Assembly (NCBI GenBank): GCA_916613615.1
Contig: OU744725.1
Coordinates: forward strand, 68,412,754-68,476,753
Direction: 5' to 3'
DNA from: Steromphala cineraria
Taxonomy: Eukaryota > Mollusca > Gastropoda > Trochida > Trochidae
DNA length: 64,000 bases
Both the position numbers and the translations under genes were made by a program. Under the pieces are notes generated by a model. The model made no database searches, was not told where the DNA came from, and saw only the letters and a list, made by a program, of their open reading frames with translations. Of this stretch, positions 52,470 through 63,599 are shown one piece after another (within the stretch, counting starts at the first letter, position 1; each line of letters opens with the position of its first letter).

Positions 52470-54280
52470 ATATACCAGAATGCCTAATTCAGCAGCGTTT
52501 AAATGTGTGGGTGACAGAATTAGAAAAAGATAAGGATAGGGACTTTATTTTAACAGGCATCAGAGAGGGTTTTCGTGTAACAGACGAGGGTTCTGTATAC
52601 ACTGATGTTTCTATGGACAATTATAAGTCAGCTACCTGCACAGAACATAGAAACGCTGTAGAAAGTCAGATACATACGGAATTAGAGGAAGGAAATTACG
52701 TCATATGTAATGACAAGCCCACCATTGTCAGTGCCCTGGGTGCCATACCAAAGCCGGACTCTAAGGACATACGCATTATTCATGATTGCTCACGGCCCCA
52801 GGGAAAAGCAGTTAACGACTACGTGACAATTGAAAAGCAAAGATTTCAGACAGTGGAGGAAGCTACTCGTTCCATCAAGCCTAATTACTATATGGCAAAA
52901 GTGGACCTAAAATCTGCATATCGCACGGTTCCAATTCATCCGGACTGTTATCAAGCTACAGGTTTAAGGTGGAAGTTTTCGGGTGACAAGGAATTTACAT
53001 ATATGTATGACACGCGCCTACCCTTCGGTAACAGGGCGGCCCCGGGAATCTTCCACCGCATCACTCAGGCCATCCGACGTATGATGATTAGGAAAGGTGT
53101 TGCAGGCACCATTTGTTTTATCGATGATTTCTTGCTGATATGCCCGACATACAGTGAATGTCAACAGGCACTAGTACTTCTCATAGATCTGCTAAGAAAA
53201 CTCGGTTTTTACCTCAGCTGGAAGAAGCTGGTGGGCCCTACGCAAGCTATTACTTTTCTGGGCATTCTCCTTAATTCTGTCACCCTCACTATGGAATTAC
53301 CTGGCGAGAAGGTTTTAGAGCTTGTACAACTGCTTAATGAATTTAGCAAAAGAAAGAGAGCCTCGAAGAGGCAGCTGCAGAGTTTGGCAGGAAAACTCAA
53401 TTTTGCTGGCAACGTTGTTCGTGGGGGTAGAACGTTTCTCCGACGCATACTCGACGCCATAGCGCATTTGCAACAACCTCATCATAAAGTGCTTTTAGAT
53501 GAGGAATTTCAGCGCGATATTGCATGGTGGCAAAAATTCCTTTCCGTCTTTAATGGAAAATGCTTTTTCTTGGAGAACAGGGCGGTTGTAACTGTTCACA
53601 CGGACGCCTGTTTAGAAGGATGTGGCGGAACTAGTGCTGCCGACTGGTTTTATGTTAATTTCCAGCAAGACTTTCCAGTGGCTACCACTCTCCATATCAA
53701 TAACAAGGAGATCTTAGCTGTGTTGTTTGCCGCCCGTAGATGGGGCGCCATATGGCGCAACAAGCGGATTATAGTATATACCGATAGTATCACTGCAAAG
53801 GCAGCTATCAATAAAGGCACTAGCAAGAATCCCAACGTTATGCATGCTTTGAGAGAACTGTTTTGGATATCGTCCATCAATAACTTCTACATAAAAGCTG
53901 AACACATAGCCGGTCGTTTAAATGTCATTGCTGATGACATCTCTAGGTTACACAAGCCTGTTAACCTGTTCAGTTTATGTAGCCAGTTGATTAACTCCAA
54001 GTGTGTTCAATGTGTAATACCTGTGGAGCTGTTATTCGGACATATGTCACAATCTACCCTTGCTTTCCTTGATTCACAGGTGCACAAATGGATATTGAGA
54101 AAGAACTGGACCAGGAACTCTCCTTCTTCAGATCATCAGCATTCTCGGCAAACACACAGAGAGCTTACAGCACCCACAGACGAGCCTACTACAAGTTCTG
54201 CTGTCAGCTTGGATATGACCCCGTCCCTGCGTCACCACTCATGGTGGCGCGATATGCTACGTTTCTGGCCAGGACTCTAA
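52430..54280 (+). CDS. Reverse transcriptase - RNase H (ORF2)
   Basis: This ORF copies the element's RNA into DNA and degrades the RNA strand. The frame is open from 52430, just after a TAA, but no ATG lies near the conserved start; the first start-like codon is GTG at 52505. Numbering from that GTG, the reverse transcriptase has motif A VDLKSAY with D134, the motif B region LPFGNRAAPG, and the catalytic FIDDF box with D207 and D208 (FxDD in place of YxDD). RNase H follows with D367 (HTDAC), E402 (NKEIL), D427 (YTDS) and D477/D478 (ADDISR), so the acidic active site is intact. No protease or methyltransferase is visible. The frame is -1 relative to ORF1, suggesting a Gag-Pol fusion made by frameshifting at 52442-52448. 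The last 64 codons or so overlap the start of the recombinase ORF and look like read-through rather than a conserved domain. Confidence 0.93.
   Translation, partial: QQRSKKRDTPANINIPECLIQQRLNVWVTELEKDKDRDFILTGIREGFRVTDEGSVYTDVSMDNYKSATCTEHRNAVESQIHTELEEGNYVICNDKPTIVSALGAIPKPDSKDIRIIHDCSRPQGKAVNDYVTIEKQRFQTVEEATRSIKPNYYMAKVDLKSAYRTVPIHPDCYQATGLRWKFSGDKEFTYMYDTRLPFGNRAAPGIFHRITQAIRRMMIRKGVAGTICFIDDFLLICPTYSECQQALVLLIDLLRKLGFYLSWKKLVGPTQAITFLGILLNSVTLTMELPGEKVLELVQLLNEFSKRKRASKRQLQSLAGKLNFAGNVVRGGRTFLRRILDAIAHLQQPHHKVLLDEEFQRDIAWWQKFLSVFNGKCFFLENRAVVTVHTDACLEGCGGTSAADWFYVNFQQDFPVATTLHINNKEILAVLFAARRWGAIWRNKRIIVYTDSITAKAAINKGTSKNPNVMHALRELFWISSINNFYIKAEHIAGRLNVIADDISRLHKPVNLFSLCSQLINSKCVQCVIPVELLFGHMSQSTLAFLDSQVHKWILRKNWTRNSPSSDHQHSRQTHRELTAPTDEPTTSSAVSLDMTPSLRHHSWWRDMLRFWPGL
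52442..52448 (+). promoter_or_regulatory. Candidate -1 ribosomal frameshift slippery site (A AAA AAC)
   Basis: ORF1 codons here read GCA AAA AAC GTG, giving the canonical X XXY YYZ heptamer in the correct phase. ORF2 lies in the -1 frame relative to ORF1. Its frame is open from 52430, so the site falls inside the 40-bp overlap (52430-52469), and ORF1 terminates 18 bp after it. No convincing downstream stem or pseudoknot could be drawn by hand, so function is inference from heptamer, phase and overlap. Confidence 0.6.
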
Positions 54281-55078
54281 AATATTCGTCTGTAAGGCAG
54301 TATCTTAATATCGTTCAGCATATCCACAAGGAATGTGGTTTACCAAATCCTCTGCAAGATAATTACTTGCTGCAAACAGCCCTTACGGGCATCAAACGTG
54401 TTAAGGGTGATGCAGTGTGTAAAAAATTACCTATCACCCCAGCCATTCTGTGTCAAATAAGGGAAAAGCTCAATCTTCAGTGCCTACGTGATGCAGTGTT
54501 CTGGGCAGTTTGTCTTATTGCATTTTTTGCGCTTCTCAGAAAGTCAAATCTGCTTCCTGACTCACCTGAGAAGTTTAACCCATTACGTCATCCCAGTAGG
54601 AGGGACCTAACCTTTTTCTCATGGGGAGCTCTCATGAAAATGCGCCTCACTAAAACCATCCAGTTCGGGGAACGTATACTCGCCGTTCCCCTCCCCCTTA
54701 TCCCAAATCACCCCCTATGTGCAGTATCAGCGCTGGTCAACTTGTTGCGCCTTACGTGTGAGGCCCCCGAAGGTTCACCAGTGTTTATGAGCAAAGGACC
54801 TGGTGGCCTCACGCCCCTCGTGTACTCGGACTTTATCCAGCGCTTGAAAACAATCCTCGGTGATTTAGGGTACCCTAGGGAACAATACACATCCCACTCC
54901 TTCCGTAGGGGGGGGGGCGTCCTGGGCTCTGCAAGCCGGTCTCCCTACGGAGTGGATAAAAATGCTTGGAGACTGGCGTAGTGACGCTTACAGGGAATAC
55001 CTTGAGGTCCCTCTCACTTCTAGACTCTCAGCCATGCAGGCCTTTGTTAACTCTCTCCCTCTCGTAGGGACATTGTAA
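54088..55078 (+). pseudogene. Tyrosine recombinase (ORF3), frameshifted before the catalytic tyrosine
   Basis: YR-type recombinases insert the circular DNA copy of these elements. The ATG at 54088 opens a 297-codon frame ending at TAG 54979-54981 and overlapping ORF2 by 193 bp. Residues about 10-100 form a SAM-like core-binding (CB) domain. The catalytic domain shows the first arginine in ALLRKSN (R151) and the HSFR box (H270, R273). Directly after it lies a run of ten G (54908-54917). Past the run, the conserved C-terminal region, including the likely nucleophile tyrosine at 54989-54991, continues in a different frame (phase of ORF2) to a TAA at 55076-55078. The in-frame product therefore lacks the tyrosine and should be inactive. 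One extra G, a real mutation or a homopolymer sequencing error, explains the break. A pyrimidine-rich tract ending in CAG (54052-54079) sits 8 nt before the ATG. Confidence 0.9.
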
Positions 55079-55148
55079 CTACATTACCACCACTGTATTT
55101 TTTACTCAATCTACAAAACCTACTTTATCTACTGACTCTGGGTATTTT

Positions 55149-55333
55149 GGAGCTTATCTTCATAATTTTACCTAATTTGCATTCTCCTTTTGGAGACCTT
55201 CATTCTAATATAATGTTATTGCATAACATTCTTGCTTACGCAATATTTTAATTGTTTTAATTTGTACTTGGTAATAAAAGCTCCTAGATGCCCAGATTTG
55301 TGTTTGTGCTTCATTGTGTCTTACAGAGTTTAA
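55149..55333 (+). repeat. B1, internal split direct repeat (185 bp)
   Basis: Identical by eye to 55783-55967 (offset 634). It directly abuts A2 at 55334, so B1-A2 gives the B/A junction expected of a circular DNA intermediate. It contains AATAAA at 55273-55278. Confidence 0.95.
55273..55278 (+). terminator. Polyadenylation signal AATAAA in B1
   Basis: A canonical hexamer in GGTAATAAAAGCTCC, 195 bp after the end of the recombinase frame. The same signal recurs in B2, so transcripts could end at either copy; only those passing B1 would carry A2. Confidence 0.55.
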
Positions 55334-55679
55334 GTAAGTAATTGATTTGTTAATTATGTTTTAAACTAGATAGACGCCCTCCGTGCTCTTGTTATCGCAT
55401 TTATGTTTCCAAATAGACTGGCGCCTTTCCCCTCTAGTGAGTCCTGGCTATGACCCTTATGTCCCATAACCATTCCTTTAATTAGGCCTTTACCATATGT
55501 ATTTCATGCCTTAGTTCCACTGTCGCCTTAACCCGTAGAACTGACCCTTGACCCCTCATTCCGCGCCAAATTCTAAAATATATCTTCCAAGTGCCGGGCA
55601 GTGATATCAGTTGCAGTCTCGGCCAGCAAGCAACAGCACGTGCTTTTTCTCTGCCTTAATGGCCCTCTTGTTTTAAATT
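55334..55679 (+). repeat. A2, internal copy of split direct repeat A (346 bp)
   Basis: A perfect by-eye copy of A1. B1-A2 adjacency and the following B2 define the split direct repeat arrangement. If A carries a promoter, a second transcript could start here and read only the short tail and 3' flank. Confidence 0.95.
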
Positions 55680-55782
55680 CCTCCCACCCTCCCCCTTTTA
55701 AATGTATTTGCATATTGATATATTATTCTTTTTTTTTTTTTTTCTATTGTTGTGTTAGTTTATTTATTTAGTTGTAGGAAAG
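55680..55782 (+). other. Spacer between A2 and B2, with C-rich and T15 tracts
   Basis: This 103-bp stretch is in neither repeat. It begins with a C-rich tract (CTCCCACCCTCCCCC) and contains a run of 15 T at 55729-55743. It does not resemble the sequence after A1 or before B1. In textbook Ngaro elements A2 and B2 are adjacent, so this is either a feature of this family or a secondary insertion. Confidence 0.8.
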
Positions 55783-55967
55783 GGAGCTTATCTTCATAAT
55801 TTTACCTAATTTGCATTCTCCTTTTGGAGACCTTCATTCTAATATAATGTTATTGCATAACATTCTTGCTTACGCAATATTTTAATTGTTTTAATTTGTA
55901 CTTGGTAATAAAAGCTCCTAGATGCCCAGATTTGTGTTTGTGCTTCATTGTGTCTTACAGAGTTTAA
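55783..55967 (+). repeat. B2, right-end split direct repeat (185 bp)
   Basis: The right boundary of the element. Identity with B1 ends at TTTAA (55967), after which host sequence ATACATTTAC begins. Confidence 0.95.
55907..55912 (+). terminator. Polyadenylation signal AATAAA in B2
   Basis: The second copy of the hexamer, 55 bp before the right end of the element and followed by a T/G-rich stretch (TTTGTGTTTGTG) typical of a downstream element. It is the likely terminal poly(A) site of the genomic RNA. Confidence 0.6.
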
Positions 55968-56299
55968 ATACATTTACATACTTTCTCTGTACGTGTCTGT
56001 CTGACTGGCAAGCGGCTACCCTTCAAAGGGACGTAACTCCCCGTAAGGTGCCCGAGGTCACTATCAATCACAGTGGTGACCAGCTGTGGCCGAAATGTAC
56101 ATAAAATGTTGCTTTATTATATGAAATTGACACAAGCTGGACAACAAATTAAAATTAATGATGTTTATTATTCATATTCTTTATCTGGGCCCCATTGATG
56201 TTGTCTGTTGGCGATTACAGGTGAAACATTCGCCAGAAGGTCTTGGTATTTAATTAGGGACGCGCTGATGATGCTTGGCTTGTTGATGTGACTCGAATT

Positions 56300-56580
56300 A
56301 GAAGTAAATAATTGGACAAAGACATTGTTTCTATATCGTATATTCAACGTGTTTTTAGGATAAATTATTCATTGTTTTTGTGTCACGATTTATCAGAAGT
56401 AAATAATTAGACAAATATTTTTTTTACAAATTTGTATATTTGACATTCTGTAGGAATAATTATTCTTGTTTCTATCTTGCCATTTACAGAAGTAAATAAT
56501 TAGACAAAGACATTGTTACAATATTGTATATTTAACATGAATGAGATATGAATTATTCATCGCCATTGTGTATATGTATA
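56300..56580. repeat. Degenerate tandem repeat, about 94-bp unit, 3 copies
   Basis: AGAAGTAAATAATTRGACAAA starts at 56300, 56395 and 56488; each unit continues into TATTGTATATT(T/C)AACAT and a TTATTCATTG-like end. Confidence 0.8.
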
Positions 56581-56876
56581 CTTTGACCACATATGCGATT
56601 CACGTACAACCATTATAATATATAGTCATACATGCATTGTGTACGATATAATTATTGTTCATCAGAAATATAATAAGAATAAATACATTTTGTAAAACCT
56701 ATTTACTACGTTTATTAAGATTTGACGAATGTAAATGCAACAGTCACTTTTTGACGTTTTGTAAATATTTTTCTTAATTTTAAGTACATGATCGAACCAT
56801 AAATATCTTGCATTTTATTCATATTTGACTTCTAAACTGTAATCAATTTTCATTGAATATCGATAACCAGCAAAAA

Positions 56877-57085
56877 ATGGTCACGATTTTTAATGTTTTC
56901 ATCACTATCAAAGAAATTTTGACGATTTTGAATGTTTCTTTCACTATCAAAGAAATGGTCGACGTTTAATGTTTCGATCACTATCAAAGAAATGTTCACG
57001 ATTTTTAATGTTCCCATCACAATCAAAGAAATGGTAGATTTTTAATGTTCCCCTTGCTGTCAAAGAAATGATTACGATTTCTGCT
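56877..57085. repeat. Tandem repeat, about 39-bp unit, about 5 copies
   Basis: TCACTATCAAAGAAATGGTC, followed by ACGATTTTTAATGTTTC, repeats with starts near 56902, 56941, 56978 and 57017 plus partial copies at both ends. Confidence 0.85.
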
Positions 57086-57981
57086 AATTTACACTTTATC
57101 AATGATATCTAAGTAAAACAAAACGATGAAGCTTATTTTTAAAAATTGATAATTCGAAATTTTGCCATCAAAACCATCGCGCGTCAATCAGTCAAATGAA
57201 ATAAATCTGTGTTACAATTATACTTCACTTATATTATGTGAAATTATTTTTGAACTTAACTATTTTTGCAGTTTGTAATCCTTTAATTGATTTTTTTAAA
57301 ATACTTATGCCTACCTAATAACCAACAACATTTAGAAAAGGGATCTGAATTCTTGAATTCTAAATTCGCCAAACATCCTAAGCAAATGGATCCTTTTCCC
57401 AATCTGTCAGCATAAAGCACAAATGAAGGCGACAGTCTGTCAGCTCTAGTGTTACTGTTATACTACAATGTCCACTATACTGAGGCTTAGTTATTGCACA
57501 GAAATATTGTGTTTCAACAATGAATATAGATGGACCTCACAGACTTCTTGTGGAGAAAATCTTCTATCATATAGTTTTCACGGTTTTTGTTTTATTTCAT
57601 GTAGTTATTTCTTTAACTGGTGATAAATAAAATTTTAAATCTTAGATCTGTTTTTTAGTTTGCTTCCGATTGGATCCGAACTCCTTTGAGAGGCAGTTTG
57701 AAGCTGGTTGATGAAGAAAAACAAGTTATATGGATAGTCAACTTCTTTATTGCATGAAATTGGATTGGATCCGAAGTTTTGTTGCAGTTGGGTTATGTCT
57801 CTTGCGTAAGTGCATAACATGTTCCTCGAACTCGCGTCTTACAACCTATTGTTTTGTTTGGGTTGTTAAATACTTATCGCAGAATATTCATAATGTCCAC
57901 ATATCAAATATCTGCTTATTTCACATACAAAGGACAAAGAACCAGGCCAGTATCAATTAAAGTGATGATATCGGTAAAGTA

Positions 57982-58345
57982 TTAAAGGGGCAGTAGCACG
58001 TTTTTAGGGAGTATATAAGGTGATGTCAGGAAAATGAAAATTAATGGTTCCTATTGAAAGACAATGTATTTAAAATAAATGGAGCAGTAATAATTCAAAA
58101 ATATAACATAAAGTTTAGCCATGCGATTCCTTTTTCTTCCACAAAATGAATTAAAGGTGTTCACGCAAAATGGCCGCCAATGGATTTTATGTGAATTGTC
58201 ATACTTTGTCCTCTGACTATGGATGATTGGTTTATGTAATGAGATTTTTGATACTGTCAAAATAATCCATTTAGCATTAACTTAAAATTATCAGTGACAA
58301 ATTTAAAATATAAAAGTATCAAAAAACGTGCTACTGCCCCTTTAA
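57982..58345. mobile_element. MITE with 24-bp terminal inverted repeats
   Basis: Left end 57982-58005 starts TTAAAGGGGCAGTAGCACG, and right end 58322-58345 is its perfect reverse complement. The 364-bp element has no coding capacity, as expected of a non-autonomous DNA transposon. Both ends finish in TTAA, which fits a piggyBac-type TTAA target. A TA target (Tc1/mariner type) is nested in the same bases and cannot be excluded. Confidence 0.85.
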
Positions 58346-61300
58346 GCATAGAGTTGTATACAAATAATGAATTAAGCAATGTCTTTATAAAAATATCCCT
58401 ACGTACGTGACTGGGAAAGTAGTGTTTGTCGGGGAACACTGGCTATGAAATTCATAACTTACAGGAACCTTTTTTCAAATATGCTATTATATTTTTTTTA
58501 TTTGATCGTAATTCATTAAAGTTTTTCCACACATTCTATCCAGCTGCAATCTTCTTTAGAAAAAATCATCAGGAAGTTGAATGATGGATAATTTCATCAA
58601 TGCAAATGTTTAAATTTTCAAAAACGTTTTTTAAATTAATCAGAACCTTAGATCAGAGTGAAGTTACATATACGTATATTTGAGAAACAGATGTAGAAAT
58701 ATAAATCAAGGCGACAAATCGCTCACATTCCGGGGCGGGTGCCAAAGACGTTACCCGAAACTGAAAGCAATTTCATGATGTATGACACCCCGATAGCCGC
58801 TCGCTTTATCCGCTGACAGTAATTCATAACATGTCAGTCATCTTGTCTTTAGCATTTGATGTCAATTTCAGTCGTGGGCGAGCAGATACTACGCAAACAA
58901 TGACTGTTTATCCGAGCCTGGCATTGTTCTATAGTAAACTGTATCTATTCAATAGTGGCAAAGGTCAAATTCTAACACATTGTCTGGGTTACCCTTACTG
59001 CGTAATATTAAATCCGTTTGTTAACTTGGAATTAAAGTCACGTGCGAAGTGAAATATATACCCGTCATTGTCGATTTCATAGACTTTAACTAAATACTAA
59101 ATATGGCATCTGCATAATGGTGCGGTGACAGGCATTTCAAGTATATATCATTATTCGGTAAGGGTGGGAATGATATATTGTATGTAATTGTAATGTGTCA
59201 TGTTACTCGATTTGAAATCAAAAGTATCATGAGTTGTACCTAAACATTCAAGAATGAAATGTTAAATATGATTTGAAACAATGGAACAAATAAATGAAAA
59301 TAATGTATACGCTGTTTACTAGTATTTATATTTGTGTCGGTCATTAAGACTATATTGTGAGATCAAGAAACAGAGATAACTGTCGTGACGGTTCAGACAC
59401 CATTGAAAATGACATTACAAATTATATCCAAACAGAGATATCTCAAGTCATAAATTCAGTGCTAACCTCCTGTAAGATGCGATCAATTCTCGGACGCCTG
59501 ACGGAATGTTCTTTCTGCAAACATTACAGCACTGACATAATGTTTGACAACCTTCATCCAATGAAAACATTTCTTGCTTGCTATTTCACGAGGCCATGTC
59601 ATGATTCAGACGCATTGTTATGTATCTACGTTCTGTTGTGTCAAGAATAGTACAAAATGCGCGGCGGTATACATTAGAATTGTTAGCATATGAAATGAGG
59701 CTTTGTGAATTAATACATTTGAACCGGCGTTGTTTGCGCAACTAATTGTAATTTTATCGAATCAGGCTTTTCATATCTGGCCCCAATAGTGTTCGTATTG
59801 TCACAGAAGTAAGCGTAGAACAGTACACTCTGAGGCAGAGCATAACATCAACGCTTGCGTTTAGGCATCATTTTCATGCCAAGACTCTTTCAGTCACTGT
59901 AAACATTTTAGACCAAGAGTAACTTGGTTTATTATGACACAACCTATGTGTTTGGATGTCGTATATAACTTATCGGTATTGTTGATTGTTCTGTATCAAT
60001 GCTAATCGGCACTTGCTTTATCATTTAAAAACGTGCAGGGTTAATCAGGATTCACGCTTGTGATTCAGGTTTGTTAAATAACTTTAAATACATTCGAACT
60101 AATAACGGCATTTGCACACTATCTTCGGTTTGGTAAATTAAGCTTGAACTCATGTTGTCTTCATAATCTTCCTCAAAGCCTTCATTGTTATTTCGTCATA
60201 TATGGGGAAACATTGGAACCCCAACTCCTTGATAGGTAAATTGATGTGTCTGAAAATCGTTATGGAAGTGCATGAGTTCATTTGGCTTTTTATCTGTGTA
60301 CGGATTTGATTTTTCTGTCTCAGATGACACTAAAATTAGATTGCCAAGATAAATAAGGAAGACAAGAATAATTCTATGGATGAGCAACTTCTTTATTTGA
60401 CAGTAGCGACGTTCGGGTATAGATTCTTATGTCTTCCTTATACTATCAACTTCTCAGAATGCCACTCAAACTAAGACCTTTTTTTAAACAAGTAATTCCA
60501 TTGTATTGTAGATGTAGATATCTTTAAAAATATGTGCACAATAACTGTTATCAAGGCATATGTGGTGACTGGTGTGGGGTTGGGTGGGGTGTTGGTGAGG
60601 GTTGATGTAGGGTCGATTGATTTCTTTTAAGTTGTTATAATAAACCTTGTATTTTTGCCTTTATTGATTTGAATAACAATAATTTCATTTAATTACCATC
60701 AAACCAAAAAGGTATTAAATAAATCATTTTTTTATATTTTTTTTGCTAAGTGCACGGCTTTAGGAGATTAGCATTCCCCCGAGGGTTCACATTAATCACA
60801 AAGTTGAGAACCCTCGTAATCTTTCAGCGTTAATGTGGGGAGGGGCTCATATTTTTGGGGATAACGGGACGGCGTCTTCTCTTAGATCGGCACGTGCCAA
60901 CTCCCTAAGTGAAAACACTGATAGAAGTCACGTATCCATTCGAAAGATAAACCAACACCTGCAATATACATCGGGCAATGAAATGTACATTCATCGTTGT
61001 TAATTTCACCATACCAGTTCACCCGCGAGAGTAAATACTCACAATAGTAAAGCTGTACATTTCTGAAATATACACCAAATTGTGTCAATCGCGGAGGAAA
61101 TTGGTTATATCCTGAAATCGACAAAAACAACGAATTAGCACGTATGTGTACATTTCAGTGCAATATGTGTCACTGAGTGCTCTGTGGATGTCACTTATTC
61201 CTGTTTACCGAGACGGGATTAACATATAATGTCAAACAAGTGGTGAGCAAGTCCGTGCTCGTTTATAAGATACTCTGACAACCCTAAGTAGGTCATTTAA

Positions 61301-61910
61301 AAGCCGCGAACACGTGGAGAAAATGTGGATGGAACTGATGGGTTTTAAGAAAAACCAAGTATATTGTTACGATAATGTACTACAGTTTTTGTTTCGGACA
61401 ATAGTATACTAACTTCTTTTTTTATGAAATCAGGGTGATAAGAAAAGATAAAATAAGATAAGATATTATATTGCCAATGCACACCATATGAAGTAGAGAC
61501 AAATGCTATAAGCTACATAAACAAACATTTAAATAGTCATGAATAATATAACAACGTAAAAAATAGGTAAGAATGTATCAATACATGTACATGTGTATTA
61601 TATTTTATAAAAATTGTAGAGATCTGTTCTTGTTTTTTTTTAAATTCAATCACCTTCTTTATGTACGCAATTTCTTGTATAAAAGTAATTCACTTAGTAA
61701 ATACATCCTATTGCAATAGTACAAATTGCTCTGTGGGAAAACCACAGTCGACGAAAAGCTTGGTTTTGTTAATTTTGTATAGGTGTACATGTTTTGTAAA
61801 CAGTATTAAACTATAAGATTCCTTTTTGTTATTGAATCATTAATAATCAGTCAGGTGATAAGAGTAAGAAAGGTTTATATCATGGCATAGTCAACCCCGA
61901 TAGTGATAAG

Positions 61911-61938
61911 TTATATATATTATATATATTATATATAT
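61911..61938. repeat. TA-rich microsatellite
   Basis: TTATATATA units repeated about three times. Confidence 0.85.
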
Positions 61939-62502
61939 CACATATCCTGAAGCTGGGAGACAACACAGAAAACAAACAAGTATTTCAATCATTTCTAGAC
62001 AATACGTTGCCAAATTATTTTCTATTATAAATTTAATGATCATTTTAAGAATAAGTTTTCCAGGGACTTAATACATATGAGTATATGAATATGAGTCTAC
62101 TTAACTTATAACCTGAACGGGTTCATAGAAATTTAAACGAATAAAATATTTCAAGATTTTTAATCAGAATACACATAAATCGATCACAAGTCGAATTTCC
62201 AGGTAAAATGGAGGGAGACAGTTCATTGTTTATACCCGGATCCTCCGTTCTAGGTACGGATGGTATACCTAGAAACTAAACGGATGGAGATGCGATTCTC
62301 AATTCTAGGAATAGGGAAGAAGTGACCCGGATGTAACTTGTTCATCTCGTTTCAATAGGTAAAATAATACTCTTCTGAGTACTGAGAATGTTTCAGCAAT
62401 CTGATGAGGATGTTTGTGAAAATCAGTCACAAATTTATTATCTCGATTTTTATACCTTTTTTCATTTGTTCCTGAATAGTTTATATTGTATCCCCTTTAA
62501 CA

Positions 62503-62545
62503 CTTATATATATATATATATTATATATATAATATATTGTATATG
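62503..62545. repeat. TA microsatellite
   Basis: A TA run with a central TTATATATATAATATA interruption. Confidence 0.9.
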
Positions 62546-63599
62546 TGTTTATATATCAATAATGCATTTATTTTCGATGATTTTCAATTTAAATTCTCAT
62601 ACATAGAATAAATGTAATATTATAGGATTCAATAAGAGTATAGGCAGTCGTCATGGTTATGTCTTGTGCTTTCCATGCGGAATGGATTAAAATTTAAACC
62701 AATTCTTCAGTCAAAACAACTTTGCACTTTTTACACTTAAAATACTAAAAAGTTAACAGTATGGAATGTGTCGGAAAATATCGCAACGACATAGTTGAAA
62801 CTTAAACTTTAAATTCTAATGCATCAATCTTAGTTGAACTTTTTTAAGTTATTCAATGAATTGTTCAATCCATTATCAAAATAAAAAAATTGATGTAAGG
62901 AAGTTTTCAGTTAGTAGGAAATATTTGGAAAATGTCCGAAACCATTATCACTAGTGTTATTCAGCGGCAATGTAGTTTTATACATTTTTTTTTTAAACTT
63001 TAAGTTAAGTTAACTCAAACAAATATTTTCGTTTTGTAGTCAAATTATAATTGGCGAATGCTACCATGGCATCCGTTGTACATCAAACTATTTGATAGCT
63101 CTTAAACTAATTCAAATAAAAGGCTAACGTATTTGATATATTGGCTAATTGCTCCTGGACCCTTCTCAAATTCAAAGCAAGTGTTTTTCACATCAACCTC
63201 CAAATATTTACCTTCTCATTGAGACCGCAGTATCAAGATGACTACCACGAGAAAAAGTACTGAAACCAGATGGTGAAAAAGATCCCCACCCAAAAACGTC
63301 ATCCAAAACTCGATCTGTGTCCCCACCCAAACTACTACATCGAAAAGAAACAGTTCTGTCAAATATTTACCATCTACTCTACAAATACCTATCTATTCGC
63401 TCTATTATATATATTATTTACCTTCTTTTATCTACACGTCTCGTACCGCGTGCTTCGGCTTAAACCTCTATGTTTCTAATTGAATCACATTCAGATTTGA
63501 CCTTTGACACGACCCATGACATGACCCCATGACCTCATCTCTTAGATTGAGAGAGACGTATTTGTTGATGTGTTTGACCACGCTTATGTGACACCCTTC

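Larger units (their letters stand above)
51116..55967 (+). mobile_element. Ngaro/PAT-like tyrosine-recombinase retrotransposon with split direct repeats
   Basis: The element reads A1 (51116-51461), Gag-like ORF, RT/RNase H ORF, tyrosine recombinase ORF, B1 (55149-55333), A2 (55334-55679), a 103-bp spacer, then B2 (55783-55967). This split direct repeat order with a YR instead of a DDE integrase is the hallmark of the Ngaro/PAT side of the DIRS order; DIRS proper has inverted terminal repeats. I see no methyltransferase domain between RNase H and YR, which favours Ngaro-like. There is no target-site duplication, as expected for YR integration. The left junction is attac/GTAAG and the right is TTTAA/ATACA. 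Both repeat pairs are identical by eye, suggesting recent activity, but the YR reading frame is broken near its end. The element is denser in coding sequence and richer in G+C than its surroundings. Family assignment is from motif recognition; the exact clade needs an RT phylogeny. Confidence 0.93.

Noticed and set aside
53209..53905. Minus-strand ORFs of 63-83 codons inside the RT gene
   Set aside because: Antisense shadows of the RT/RNase H frame.
51116..55967. LTR retrotransposon or endogenous retrovirus
   Set aside because: No protease, DDE integrase, primer-binding site or flanking LTR pair with target duplication; the A/B split repeats and tyrosine recombinase place it in the DIRS order.
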